Of a stretch of DNA of 64,000 nucleotides, positions 44,765 to 53,735 are shown piece after piece. Source of the DNA: Bog-532 sp963775825 (GTDB lineage: Bacteria > Actinomycetota > Actinomycetes > Streptosporangiales > Streptosporangiaceae); the NCBI GenBank assembly GCA_963775825.1, contig CAVZKY010000079.1, forward strand, positions 70,315 through 134,314, in the 5' to 3' direction. The notes under the pieces are model-generated. The model searched no databases, was not told where the DNA came from, and saw only the letters and a list, made by a program, of their open reading frames with translations. Position 1 is the first letter of the stretch. Each line of letters begins with the position of its first letter. Both the position numbers and the translations under genes were made by a program.

Positions 44765-45793
44765 ATGCCGGGTCCGGACGGATGGGTCGTCGTCGGCGTG
44801 GACAACGGCGGCACGGCCAACAATGGCACCGTCCTGGATTCCGGCGGCCACTTTCTCATCGACCGGATGGCCGAGATCCCGAGTTATGTGCGGGAGGGGC
44901 CGGACAAGGCCGTGCAGGCTCTGGTCGATTCGGTCGACCACGTACTGGGCCTGGCCGGCCTGCCTCGGTCAGCGGTGCGCGCGGTAGGCCTGGACACGCC
45001 GGGGCCGGCCAGCGCCACCGGCGTCCTGTCCTCCCGCGGCGCGACCAACTTCGCGGACCCGGAGTGGTGGGGCTTCGACATCCGGGGAGCGCTGGAAGAG
45101 CGCCTGAGGCTGCCGGTCATCTACCACAACGACGGAAACGCGGCCGCGCTGTACGCCCACCACACGGAGTACGGCGCCGATTCCGATCGGCACAGCTCGG
45201 TCGCGGCCATCGTCGGGACCGGTCTCGGCGGCGGAGTCGTCGAAGCCGGGCGGGTCATCGGCGGCGCGGCCGGCATGGCCGGCGAGCTGGGCCACGTGCC
45301 GATCCCGATGGAGGGGCTGCTGGAGGAAGGGCAGCCGATGCCGGTCTGCAACTGCGGCCAGGCCGGTGATGTGGAGAGCGTCGCCTCCCTCACCGGCATC
45401 GCGAAGAACCTGCTGCCCTACTGGCTGAGCCGCTACGAGGGACACGAGCTGGGCCGGGAGGTACCGCTGAGCAAAGCGGCGAAGCTGGTCCGGCGCTACG
45501 GAGAGGACGCGGACGAGCTCGCGCTGAAAATCTTCGAACAGCAGGCGATGGCGCTCGGCCGGCTGTTCACCATCGCAGCGAACTTCACCGATCCGGGCAC
45601 CTACTTCGTGGGCGGCGGGGTGGTGGAGGCGGCTCCGCACTTCCGGGACTGGTTCCTGGGCCGGGTGCGCAAGCACTCGACACTGCGGTCCGAGCAGGCC
45701 CGGCTGGCCAGGTTCGCGCTGGTGCCCCAGCTCGATATGGCCGGTGCGCGCGGTTCGGCGGTGGCCGCCCGCCACTGGCTGCTCAGAGGTTAA
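44765..45793 (+). CDS. ROK-family protein (sugar kinase-like) with altered zinc motif
   Basis: 342 residues, with AGGAGG 5 nt before the ATG. The phosphate-1 loop is VVVGVDNGGTANNGTVLD, the catalytic Asp lies in NDGNAAALY, and GTGLGGGVVEAGRVIGGAAG follows. Family members carry a CxCGxxGCxE zinc site; here it reads CNCGQAGDVESVAS, so the third cysteine is Asp. It may phosphorylate a hexose, but zinc binding would differ. It is preceded by 218 bp without a gene and stands alone. Confidence 0.88.
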   Translation: MPGPDGWVVVGVDNGGTANNGTVLDSGGHFLIDRMAEIPSYVREGPDKAVQALVDSVDHVLGLAGLPRSAVRAVGLDTPGPASATGVLSSRGATNFADPEWWGFDIRGALEERLRLPVIYHNDGNAAALYAHHTEYGADSDRHSSVAAIVGTGLGGGVVEAGRVIGGAAGMAGELGHVPIPMEGLLEEGQPMPVCNCGQAGDVESVASLTGIAKNLLPYWLSRYEGHELGREVPLSKAAKLVRRYGEDADELALKIFEQQAMALGRLFTIAANFTDPGTYFVGGGVVEAAPHFRDWFLGRVRKHSTLRSEQARLARFALVPQLDMAGARGSAVAARHWLLRG

Positions 45794-45820
45794 GCCTCGG
45801 TCGGCGGGACGACGACGACC

Positions 45821-45954
45821 ATGGTCAGCTGGACCGGGTCCGGGCCCTCGTTGACCGTTCTGCTGGCCCGGCTGGTGCTGGGCGAGAGGATGCGCTCCTG
45901 GCAACGGGTCGGCCCGATCCTGGCCGGGCCGGCCTCGTGCTGGTGACCATCTGA
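45821..45954 (+). pseudogene. C-terminal remnant of an EamA/DMT transporter
   Basis: An ATG frame reads PSLTVLLARLVLGERMRSWQ, matching the last helix pair of EamA drug/metabolite transporters (VLLARLxLGERLxxxQ). After RVGPILAG a one-base shift gives the expected end LVLVTI and TGA at 45952. No other part of the gene is left. Confidence 0.65.
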
Positions 45955-46060
45955 GCGCTCTCTGTAACTTAGTGCGCGCGGACTCCTGCGGCCGGAAGAA
46001 CAGGAAGGTCATCCGGCCGCATGAATCCCGGGGAAGGGACACAGTAACGCCGACCGGCGA

Positions 46061-46591
46061 TCAATCGTCGCCGTCGTCTTTTCTGCCTGGAAAGATCAGC
46101 CCGCACACCTCGAGGTACAGCTGCTCAGGATACGGAATATGGTCAACTCTCCGCAGCGCCTGGTCCTGCCCGGCCGACTCCAGGATGAATTCACCATATC
46201 CGAGCAGCCGTCCGAGTGAGGAACGCTGGAAGCTCATGTCCGTGACCTTCACGAGCGGCATCATGGCTACCTTGCGGGTGATGACCCCGGTGGCGAGCAG
46301 CATCCGCCGGGAGGTGACGATGAAGTAGTCCTGCGACCACTCCCAGACCTTGTAGGCCAGCCAGACCAGCAGAACCGCCCACACGATCCACACGAAGCCG
46401 ACGACATCGCCGTTGTGCCGCGCCACCGTCGTGCTGATCACGGCGGCGATTACGAGCCCGAGCAGGGTAAAGCTTATGGGCCTGAGCAGCACGGCCGGGT
46501 GCTTGCGAACCGTAATTACCTGATGCTCATGTGGCAAAAGGTATTTATTGACGGCGTTCGGAACGGTGTCGGTCCCCGGCACGAGCCTCAT
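46061..46591 (-). CDS. bacterial PH-domain membrane protein
   Basis: 176 residues. YLLPHEHQVITVRKHPAVLL leads into two membrane helices (SFTLLGLVIAAVISTTV, GFVWIVWAVLLVWLAYKVWE), then a PH-like domain: DYFIVTSRRMLLATGVITRK and MMPLVKVTDMSFQRSSLGRL. The pattern matches bPH2/YdbT-type proteins, common in actinomycetes; function unknown. The adjacent small gene at 46623 is on the same strand. Confidence 0.85.
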   Translation of the reverse strand: MRLVPGTDTVPNAVNKYLLPHEHQVITVRKHPAVLLRPISFTLLGLVIAAVISTTVARHNGDVVGFVWIVWAVLLVWLAYKVWEWSQDYFIVTSRRMLLATGVITRKVAMMPLVKVTDMSFQRSSLGRLLGYGEFILESAGQDQALRRVDHIPYPEQLYLEVCGLIFPGRKDDGDD

Positions 46592-46622
46592 AATGCCTCC
46601 TGAGACCCAACTGGAGAAGTGC

Positions 46623-46778
46623 TCACAGCGAGGTGAAGAAGTTGGTCAATCCGTGCGCCACGGAAGAGAGGAAATTACCGATGTCGTTAACGATATGCGC
46701 AGCGCCGGTCGGGTCTTTGATCACAAAAAACAGAAGGAAGGCGACGGCTAGCCAACCTAGGATCGTCTTCAGCTTCAC
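46623..46778 (-). CDS. 51-residue membrane protein
   Basis: GTG at 46778 follows GGGAGG with 4 nt between. It encodes KLKTILGWLAVAFLLFFVIK then DPTGAAHIVNDIGNFLSSVA and ends FFTSL. One membrane helix with an amphipathic tail; the sequence style is that of a conserved actinobacterial small protein. Upstream in the same frame lie 15 codons that lack a better start. Confidence 0.7.
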   Translation of the reverse strand: MKLKTILGWLAVAFLLFFVIKDPTGAAHIVNDIGNFLSSVAHGLTNFFTSL

Positions 46779-47253
46779 GGTGCCTCCCTGGACCCGTGCC
46801 CAGTTCACTTTTACCGTCACCATAGCTTAGCCCCAGCGGAACGACTAGCTATGATTACGGATAGTAACTATACCGTAACCTGAGGCACTCACTGCAGGCC
46901 AGGTCCCCTTACCTATGAGGAAGCCTTCATTTTGCCAGACTCCAGCCGGTTCGGCCGGATATCGCGCCCGGCCGGCGTGGCGCAGGGTGACCGGGATCCG
47001 GCCGGGCGACGCCCGGCACCGGCGGGGGTAAGGCGCCGCCGAGGGTAAGGCGGTGGCGGGGGTAAGGCGCTGGCGGGGTCAGGCGCCGGCCGGGTTCCGG
47101 TGGGGGGTCAGGCGCCGGCCTGGGTCAGGCGCCGCCCGGCTTGCGCGCGGTGTGGCCACCGCCGGAAGCTGCCCCTTATGCTGAATCGCCGGTTTGGCCG
47201 CCCCAGGCTCCGCCATCTGGCAGCATTCCCCCCGTGCACAGGATGTTTACGGA
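46779..47253. other. 475-bp spacer with short GC-rich tandem repeats
   Basis: No gene seen. An ATAGTAACTAT palindrome (46861-46871) provides a TATAGT-like -10 on the minus strand for the 51-residue gene. Six tandem copies of GGGTMAGGCG lie at 47021-47135. Confidence 0.6.
47021..47135. repeat. six imperfect copies of GGGTMAGGCG(CYGGCC)
   Basis: Units near 47026, 47043, 47059, 47076, 47105 and 47121 share GGGTAAGGCG or GGGTCAGGCG with a CCGGC/CCGCC tail. Spacing is irregular (15-30 bp). Function unknown. Confidence 0.7.
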
Positions 47254-47751
47254 ATGACGATGACAGACGTGAGCGCCACTGATTTCGCTGTCATCGCCTA
47301 CCGGGAAGATGACCGGTGGGAAGCCGAGGTTCTTCCCGAAGCGCTGGCGGCCGATCTCAGCGGCCTCATTCACGCGCTGCGACAGCAGCCGAGCGTGGCG
47401 GGCACGCTCGGCTTCGTCGGGGTGGGCGACGACTTTTTCATCGCGGTCCGGGTGATGGGCGGGGAGGTTTCCATTTTTCTGTCCGACGTTACGGCGGCCG
47501 CGGACTGGCCCCTGGCCTCGCAGGTGCTCACATTCCTGGACATCCCCGTGCCGGAGGATGACGATCTGGACCAGGTACTGCCCGCCGGTGACCTGTCCAT
47601 CTTCGCTGACCTGGGACTGGAGGAGTGGGAGCTGTGCGCTATCGCCGGTGACCTCGACCTGTTCCCCGACGAGGCGGTGGCCAGTATTGCCGGGCGCCTT
47701 AAGTTCCGTGAGGCGATGGAACGCGCGCTCGAAGTCGCGCTCGGGCCCTGA
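47254..47751 (+). CDS. tRNA adenosine deaminase-associated protein
   Basis: 165 residues from the ATG at 47254. FAVIAYREDDRWEAEVLPEA, VAGTLGFVGVGDDFFIAVRV and WELCAIAGDLDLFPDEAVAS match the actinobacterial TIGR03941-type protein that always precedes tadA. Here tadA follows 9 bp later. No catalytic residues; it probably assists TadA, by an unknown mechanism. Confidence 0.88.
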   Translation: MTMTDVSATDFAVIAYREDDRWEAEVLPEALAADLSGLIHALRQQPSVAGTLGFVGVGDDFFIAVRVMGGEVSIFLSDVTAAADWPLASQVLTFLDIPVPEDDDLDQVLPAGDLSIFADLGLEEWELCAIAGDLDLFPDEAVASIAGRLKFREAMERALEVALGP

Positions 47752-47760
47752 CCCGGCACG

Positions 47761-48303
47761 ATGATCACCGGCTACGAGGCCCAGTTCGTGCCCGCGATGA
47801 GGCTGGCGCTGGCTGAGGCGGCTGGCCCGGCCCCCGCAGACTCCGGGGGCTCCGGGGCCCGGCCGGACCGGGCCGACGTACCGGTCGGGGCGGTGATCCT
47901 GGACGCCGGGGGTGGCGTGCTGGCCCGGGCCCGCAACCGCCGTGAGGCTGACCGCGACCCGACCGCGCACGCCGAGATACTGGCCATTCGCGAAGCGGCC
48001 CGGATCATGGGTCGGTGGCGGCTCGACGGCTGCACGCTGGTGGTGACGCTGGAACCGTGCCCCATGTGCGCGGGAGCGGTCACGCTGGCCCGTCTGGACC
48101 GGCTGGTCTACGGGGCTGACGATCCGAAGGCCGGAGCGGTGGGCTCGCTGTGGGATGTCGTACGGGACCGCCGCCTGGCGCACCGCCCGGAGGTGATCCG
48201 TGGCGTACTCGACCGCGAATGCGCCGTCCTGCTCCGCGCGTTCTTCGCGCAGCGGCGGCAGGTCGGCCAGGATGGTAAGCTCACCGGCGGTGGAGTCGCC
48301 TAG
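47761..48303 (+). CDS. tadA: tRNA-specific adenosine deaminase
   Basis: 180 residues. The zinc deaminase motifs are TAHAEILAIREA (HAE) and EPCPMCAGAVTLARLDRLVY (PCxxC). It converts A34 to inosine in tRNA-Arg(ACG). Its final codons and stop (48301-48303) lie inside the tRNA-Ser(CGA) gene that begins at 48289, so the coding sequence and the tRNA overlap by 15 bp. GTG and ATG alternatives upstream are weaker. Confidence 0.93.
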   Translation: MITGYEAQFVPAMRLALAEAAGPAPADSGGSGARPDRADVPVGAVILDAGGGVLARARNRREADRDPTAHAEILAIREAARIMGRWRLDGCTLVVTLEPCPMCAGAVTLARLDRLVYGADDPKAGAVGSLWDVVRDRRLAHRPEVIRGVLDRECAVLLRAFFAQRRQVGQDGKLTGGGVA

Positions 48304-48378
48304 TGGCCGAGGGCGCACGCCTCGAAAGCGTGTGAGGGGGCAACCCCTCCGTGGGTTCAAATCCCACCTCCACCGCCA
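48289..48378 (+). tRNA. tRNA-Ser (anticodon CGA), CCA encoded
   Basis: Class II tRNA. GGTGGAG (48289-48295) pairs with CTCCACC (48368-48374), discriminator G, then CCA (48376-48378) is encoded. The anticodon arm CACGC-CTCGAAA-GCGTG gives CGA. Its first 15 bases overlap the end of tadA. Confidence 0.96.
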
Positions 48379-48479
48379 GCAGCGATACACGGACGCGGTG
48401 TCCTGATCATGAGCCCGGGCGGGCCCACCGTTTCGCCGCGGTGCGCGGACACGTAGCCAAATCCTGCGAGGTGATCCGA

Positions 48480-49730
48480 ATGCTGGAGCCGCAGGGCACC
48501 GTATTTTTCCTGATTTTGATGGTGGTCTTTGCGGTTCTATTGACGTGGCTCGTCATCGCGAAGCACGCAGTGTTCCGGGTGCTGGCCGCATGCCTGGCGT
48601 TTATCCCGGCCATGCTGTTCGGTGTGGCCGCGGTCAACCGCTATTACAATTATTACCAAACGTGGGGCTCTATCGTTGCGGACTTCACCAACCAGGGCGT
48701 GGCGTCGGTTCCGCAGGTGCCGCATCTCACCGGCAAGCAGGGAATCAGCAGGCTCGGGCTTTCGCCGCAGGCCCGCTCCGAGGCGACCCAGACCGGATTC
48801 CTTTTCGAGCAGACGGTGAAGGGCCGGCTGAGCCATATCTCCCGGACCGTCTACATCTACCTGCCGCCGCAGTATTTCATGGCTAAGTACGCCTCGTACC
48901 GGTTCCCGGTTATCGAGATGCTGCACGGCTCGCCCGGCACTCCCGAGCAGTGGGTCAATCCGATCAATATCCTCCCGACGCTGGACGACATGATCGCCCA
49001 GCACCAGGCCGACCCGGCGGTGCTGGTGATGCCCGACACCGACGGCGGCTTGAAGTATTCCCTTCAGTGCCTGAACGCCATCGGGGGCGTGCGGGATGCG
49101 ACCTACGTGGCAATCGATGTCCCGGCTTTCGTGGCGGCTAACTACCGCGTTCAGCCTCCCGGCAAGGCGTGGGGGATCGCTGGCCTGTCTGAGGGCGGCT
49201 TCTGCGCAGCCAACCTCTCCCTGCAGTACCCGTGGCGATTCGGGTACGCGGGCGTCATAAGCGGGTATTTCGCGCCGGCGGACAACCTGGCCCCGATCGG
49301 GAACCAGCCCGGCGCGCCCGCCGTCTACAAGCCGCCGTTCCCCGGCCACCCGGAACTGCTTAAGAAGAACAGCGCGGACGTCTACATCACCCGGCTTCCC
49401 CCAGGCACGCTGATCCCGCAGTTCTTCCTGGCCGCCGGGGCCGCCGATGCGCAGGACGTCCAGGCCGCGGCGAGCTTCCGTCAGCAGTTGCAGTTGTACC
49501 AGGCCAATGTCCCGCTGGTGCTGGTCCCGAACGCCACGCACAACGCGACCGCGTGGCGGGGCGCGCTGCGGCCGATGTTCAGCTGGATGACCCCTCAGCT
49601 CACTCGCCAGGCCCAGCTTGCGGACGAGGCGCTCGCCGCGAGCCAGCGCGCCAAGGCCAAGGCTCGGCAGGTCAGCCCCGGGCTGCTGAGCCCGTCCGGC
49701 ACCACCGGATCCATCCGGCCTGGCAGGTAA
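48480..49730 (+). CDS. membrane-anchored esterase, Ag85/esterase-D type
   Basis: 416 residues from the ATG at 48480 (GAGGTG 8 nt upstream). Two N-terminal helices (FFLILMVVFAVLLTWLVIAK, VFRVLAACLAFIPAMLFGVA) anchor an outer alpha/beta domain of the putative esterase family (PF00756): LPPQYFMAKYASYRFPVIEM, the nucleophile GLSEGGFCAANLS, and the histidine in NATHNATAWRGALRPMFSWM. Similar proteins act on mycolate-like or lipid esters, but the substrate is unknown. Confidence 0.85.
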   Translation: MLEPQGTVFFLILMVVFAVLLTWLVIAKHAVFRVLAACLAFIPAMLFGVAAVNRYYNYYQTWGSIVADFTNQGVASVPQVPHLTGKQGISRLGLSPQARSEATQTGFLFEQTVKGRLSHISRTVYIYLPPQYFMAKYASYRFPVIEMLHGSPGTPEQWVNPINILPTLDDMIAQHQADPAVLVMPDTDGGLKYSLQCLNAIGGVRDATYVAIDVPAFVAANYRVQPPGKAWGIAGLSEGGFCAANLSLQYPWRFGYAGVISGYFAPADNLAPIGNQPGAPAVYKPPFPGHPELLKKNSADVYITRLPPGTLIPQFFLAAGAADAQDVQAAASFRQQLQLYQANVPLVLVPNATHNATAWRGALRPMFSWMTPQLTRQAQLADEALAASQRAKAKARQVSPGLLSPSGTTGSIRPGR

Positions 49731-49893
49731 GCCGGCTAGCGGGCAAGGTGTTCCTGGTGGTCGCGCCCGACCCCCGGGCGCGAGACGATGCGGGTCACCG
49801 GGCTGGACCGGACACTGCTGGTCTTCCGCACCGTCGCCGACTTCCGTGCCGGGAATGGCGGCTCCGGCACCCAGCCAGACGGCGGAGGTGTCC

Positions 49894-50154
49894 TTACGTG
49901 CGGATGAGCCCCAGCAGGTACCCCAGCCGGGACGCCGCCGCGCGCGGCTCGCCCGCCGGGCCCAGCACCATGCCGTCAAAGGCGACAAAGGACCCGCCCG
50001 CGACACCGACCGCCGCCGACACCGCAGCAGACAGCGGGTTGCTCACCTCAAGTGCGGGACATGGACCGGATCCCAGGCGGGCGCGCAAGCCGAGCCGGTG
50101 CAGGTGCACGGCCAGAGCCCGCAAGGATCCGGAGGTGTCATCGTGCCCGGTCAT
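49894..50154 (-). CDS. small hypothetical protein
   Basis: 86 residues. ATG start. LRALAVHLHRLGLRARLGSG followed by PCPALEVSNPLS resembles a small protein family of actinobacteria that is often adjacent to helix-turn-helix regulators. No active-site motif. The gene stands alone. Confidence 0.5.
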   Translation of the reverse strand: MTGHDDTSGSLRALAVHLHRLGLRARLGSGPCPALEVSNPLSAAVSAAVGVAGGSFVAFDGMVLGPAGEPRAAASRLGYLLGLIRT

Positions 50155-50255
50155 CGCTGGCCGCCCTCCGACGGGATTCCCCCATCATGCACCTAGTGAC
50201 CATCTGATCGCAGGACGTAGCCGATTTTTGGAGGCAACTTTCCCCCGAAGCCGCC

Positions 50256-50942
50256 TCACGCCCCCTCCGGCGCCGGCCTGTCCGGGACGTTGTTACCGGC
50301 GAGGCTCAGGACGCTGGCGGGCAGCGTGATACCGGGGCGGAGCCCCGGCGATGCCTCGGGACGGCCGAACGAGGCCGTAATCGGGACGACCCCGGCCCAG
50401 ATGTCCAGCTCCGCGTCGGCCGAATCATCGTCATCGGGCCCTCCGGCGCGCGCCTTGACCGAGGCCTCCTGCAGCGGCATGGCCAGGATGACCGTCGCGC
50501 TGAGCTCTTTCCGGCTGGGTGCGCGGGTCTCGCTCCAGCGCCGCGGCAGCAGCTTCTCGGTAAAGGCCTCGAACGCGGCAAGTCGCTCGCCGGCCCCCTC
50601 CACCACGCGGAAGGCGCCGAGCACGACGACTGATTCGTAGTTGGCCGTGTGCTCGAAGACGGAGCGGGCCAGCACGAGCCCGTCCAGCCGGGTGACGGTC
50701 AGGCAGGCGGGACCGCTTCGGGCCAGGGTGCGCACAGCCCGGCTCCCGGTCGACCCGTGTATGTAGATCTCGTCGCCGAGCCGGGCGTACAGCATCGGAA
50801 TGCAGTAGGGCACACCGTCGTCGACGAACGCCACGTGGGCCATCAGCCCCCGGTCGAGCGCGGCCTCCACGGTCACCCGGTCGTAGCGGCCCAGTTCGGC
50901 GCCGCGCCGCACCCTGACCCGGCCGGAGATCAGCTCCTCTGC
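50256..50942 (-). CDS. pyridoxamine 5'-phosphate oxidase-like FMN protein
   Basis: 228 residues from the ATG at 50942. A split-barrel fold with DRGLMAHVAFVDDGVPYCIP, MLYARLGDEIYIHGSTGSRA and ACLTVTRLDGLVLARSVFEH matches the PPOX-like flavin or F420-binding family (FMN/F420-dependent nitroreductase-like). It ends with a 60-residue tail. Substrate unknown. Confidence 0.85.
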   Translation of the reverse strand, partial: AEELISGRVRVRRGAELGRYDRVTVEAALDRGLMAHVAFVDDGVPYCIPMLYARLGDEIYIHGSTGSRAVRTLARSGPACLTVTRLDGLVLARSVFEHTANYESVVVLGAFRVVEGAGERLAAFEAFTEKLLPRRWSETRAPSRKELSATVILAMPLQEASVKARAGGPDDDDSADAELDIWAGVVPITASFGRPEASPGLRPGITLPASVLSLAGNNVPDRPAPEGA

Positions 50943-51404
50943 CATAAGGCCACTATGGCCCACGGCGCTTCGCGCACTGTGCCGAGGTACCGTCGGGCTC
51001 GTGGCGGGCCGGCCGGTGCGATGTGCGCGAAGCGGACGCGCGGTCGGCTGGCGGCCAATGCCCGAGCGGCGCCGGTTGCAGCCGGCGCTGGCCGAATTCT
51101 CACCGAGCCGGGCAACGCGCCCGGGCGCTTCCCGTCCTGCATTCGGAGCAGAGCGCGTTATGCACTTGCTTCCAGATCCCGCACCACCAGCAGTAACCCA
51201 TTTCTATTGCTCCTCGGCCTAATTGGTCCCTGGGCCGTCACGCTCGCACCGCACGATGATGCCCTGGGGTGCAGGTGGGGTGTTGCCCGGTGGCAGCACC
51301 GTGCGGGCGGGTAGCTGTACCCGCTGGGGACGGGTTCCGTCACTGGACGAGCAGCCGGGGCGTGTCGGGTCGCGCAGACATTCAGCGCCGCTCCGGCTCG
51401 GGGC

Positions 51405-51492
51405 TGGCGGAGGATAAGGGATTCGAACCCTTGAGGGGTTGCCCCCAACACGCTTTCCAAGCGTGCGCCATAGGCCACTAGGCGAATCCTCC
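51405..51492 (-). tRNA. tRNA-Ser (anticodon GGA), CCA encoded
   Basis: Read on the minus strand: GGAGGAT begins at 51492, the anticodon arm CACGC-TTGGAAA-GCGTG gives GGA, and the acceptor's 3' strand ATCCTCC is followed by G and then CCA ending at 51405. Confidence 0.96.
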
Positions 51493-51604
51493 GCGCGCAA
51501 GCTTACCGGCCCGGCGAGCATCCTCGCGCAGGTCTGGGGATCGGAGGCAGGCAGATTGGCGCGGACGGGCGAGGGTGGTCGGAGGCATGGCTAGACTGTC
51601 CCGA

Positions 51605-51692
51605 GGTCCCCCGCGCGGCGTGCATCCTGCCAACCCCCCCAGGGCCGGAAGGCAGCAAGGGTACGCGGGCTCTGACGGGTGCGCGGGGGACC
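51605..51692 (+). ncRNA. ffs: SRP RNA (4.5S-type, bacterial small form)
   Basis: GGTCCCCCGCGC (51605-51616) pairs with GCGCGGGGGACC (51681-51692) as the terminal stem. The apical domain CAGGGCCGGAAGGCAGCAAG carries the GGAA tetraloop and the conserved internal loop of domain IV, the binding site for Ffh. It sits between tRNA-Ser(GGA) and dnaX, the usual actinobacterial position. Confidence 0.93.
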
Positions 51693-51745
51693 CTTTCCCG
51701 TCCTAGGGACGTCCAGCGGAATCCCGGCCTCGCGAGGAGGGAGTC

Positions 51746-53731
51746 ATGGCGCATGCTCCTTCGGATCCGCCGCCGCCCGCGGCGGCTCGGACCTCCCCGG
51801 TGACCGGATCCGCGGTGCCCTCCGCCGGCCGCCCGGCCGCCCTGGCCCTGTACCGGAAGTACCGGCCCGCCACCTTCGCCGAAATCAAGGGCCAGGAGCA
51901 GGTCACGGAGCCGCTGCGGCAGGCGCTGCGTAGCGGGCGGATCAACCACGCTTACCTCTTCAGCGGGCCGCGCGGATGCGGCAAGACCTCTAGCGCCCGC
52001 ATCCTGGCCCGGTCGCTGAACTGCGTGAACGGGCCCACGCCGGATCCGTGCGGGATATGCGACTCGTGTGTCGCGCTGGCCCCTTCGGGGCCGGGCAGCA
52101 TCGACGTGATCGAGATCGACGCGGCATCCCACGGCGGCGTGGACGACGCGCGGGACCTGCGGGAGCGCGCGTTCTACGCACCGGTCGCCGGGCGCTTCAA
52201 GGTGTACATCATCGATGAAGCGCACATGGTGACTCAGCAGGGGTTCAACGCCCTGCTCAAGCTGGTCGAAGAGCCGCCCCCGCACCTCAAGTTCATCTTC
52301 GCCACGACGGAGCCGGAGAAGGTCATCTCGACCATCCGGTCCCGGACGCATCATTACCCCTTCCGGCTGATGCCCCCGACCGTGCTGCGCCGCCTGCTGG
52401 AGGAGATCCTCGTCCAGGAAGGCGTCACGTTCGATCCTGACGTGCTGCCGGTGGTGGTACGCGCCGGCGCGGGCTCAGCCCGGGATTCGCTGTCGGTGCT
52501 CGATCAGCTCGTGGCGGGCTCGGACGAGGCCGGACTGACCTATGAGCGTGCCATAGCCCTGCTCGGCTATACCGATGCGACGCTCCTCGACGAGATCACC
52601 GACGCGTTCGCGGCGGCGGACAGCGCCTCCGTGTTCCGGGTCGTGAACCGGATCATCGAGGGCGGCCACGAGCCGCGCCGGTTCGCGGCCGACATGTTGG
52701 ATCGTTTCCGCGACCTGATCGTGCTCGCCGCCGTTCCGGACGCAGGCCAGACCGGGCTGCTCGACGTGCCGCCGGACCGGCTGGAGCAGATGAGTCGGCA
52801 GGCCGAACGGTTCGGGGTGGCGAGCCTCACCCGTGCGGCCGAGATCGTGAGCAGTGCCCTGGACCAGATGCGTGGCGCTACCTCACCGCGACTGCTGCTC
52901 GAGCTGATGTGCGCGCAGATCCTGCTGCCCGCCGCGAGTACCGATGAAAAGGCGCTCCTGGCCCGACTGGAACGGCTGGAGCGCGGTGGCGGCCTGGCCA
53001 CCCCGACTGGCTTCGCTGGCCCGCCGCAGCCTGGCCCGCAGGGTGCCGCGGAATCCCCGGTTCCGCCGGCCCGGTCACGCCCAGCTGAACACCACCAGAG
53101 CCCGGCCGGGTGGCCCGGTGCCGGGCCGCCGGATGCGGTGCCTGCCACCCGTCCGCCCGAAAGCGGAAACGCGGGGCCAGCTCCGGCGCGGCCCCGTTCG
53201 GCCGGAGACGACGTCATGGCCGCCTCGGGCTCTGGTGCGCGGGCGGACAGTCCAGCGCCGCCGCAGGCGGCCGGGCCGCGGCCGGCGCGAGAGGCTCCGG
53301 CCGAGACCGTGCCAACCGAGGTGCCGCGGTCACCGGCAGTGTCCCAGTCGGGACCCGAAGCGTCTGCGCCGACCGGTCTGGCGGGGGCCGAAGCGGTCAG
53401 CCGCAGCTGGGATGCAATCCTCGACGCCATCAAGCGGGAGCGCCGGGTCGCCTGGATGCTGCTGAGCAACGCCAGCGTCGTCTCACTCGACGACGGCACC
53501 CTCACCCTCCGGTTCGCCCGGGACGGTGACGTCAAGGGCTTCACGACCAGCGGATGTGACGCGGACCTGAAGCGGGTGCTCGCGGCCCAGTTCGGCCTGA
53601 ACGTCCGGATCAGGGCGCTGTCCGGCAATGATCCAGGTACTGGCGGCCGGGACGCTCGCCCGCGGCTGAACGCGGTTCCGGATTCGGCGGCCGACCCGGA
53701 CCCGGCGCGTTCCGCCGGACCCGGGCAGTAG
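51746..53731 (+). CDS. dnaX: DNA polymerase III subunit gamma/tau
   Basis: 661 residues to the in-frame stop at 53729. GAGGGAGTC precedes the ATG. YRKYRPATFAEIKGQEQV starts the clamp-loader ATPase; Walker A is GPRGCGKTS; the zinc-binding loop CVNGPTPDPCGICDSC follows; then IIDEAHMVTQQGFNALLKLV. The Pro-rich tau region ends with a DNA polymerase-contact domain (AILDAIKRERRVAWMLLSNA). The conserved C-terminal tail expected of actinobacterial DnaX is found downstream in another frame (53736-54131), so the reading frame appears to break between 53670 and 53731. Confidence 0.93.
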   Translation: MAHAPSDPPPPAAARTSPVTGSAVPSAGRPAALALYRKYRPATFAEIKGQEQVTEPLRQALRSGRINHAYLFSGPRGCGKTSSARILARSLNCVNGPTPDPCGICDSCVALAPSGPGSIDVIEIDAASHGGVDDARDLRERAFYAPVAGRFKVYIIDEAHMVTQQGFNALLKLVEEPPPHLKFIFATTEPEKVISTIRSRTHHYPFRLMPPTVLRRLLEEILVQEGVTFDPDVLPVVVRAGAGSARDSLSVLDQLVAGSDEAGLTYERAIALLGYTDATLLDEITDAFAAADSASVFRVVNRIIEGGHEPRRFAADMLDRFRDLIVLAAVPDAGQTGLLDVPPDRLEQMSRQAERFGVASLTRAAEIVSSALDQMRGATSPRLLLELMCAQILLPAASTDEKALLARLERLERGGGLATPTGFAGPPQPGPQGAAESPVPPARSRPAEHHQSPAGWPGAGPPDAVPATRPPESGNAGPAPARPRSAGDDVMAASGSGARADSPAPPQAAGPRPAREAPAETVPTEVPRSPAVSQSGPEASAPTGLAGAEAVSRSWDAILDAIKRERRVAWMLLSNASVVSLDDGTLTLRFARDGDVKGFTTSGCDADLKRVLAAQFGLNVRIRALSGNDPGTGGRDARPRLNAVPDSAADPDPARSAGPGQ

Positions 53732-53735
53732 TGCT

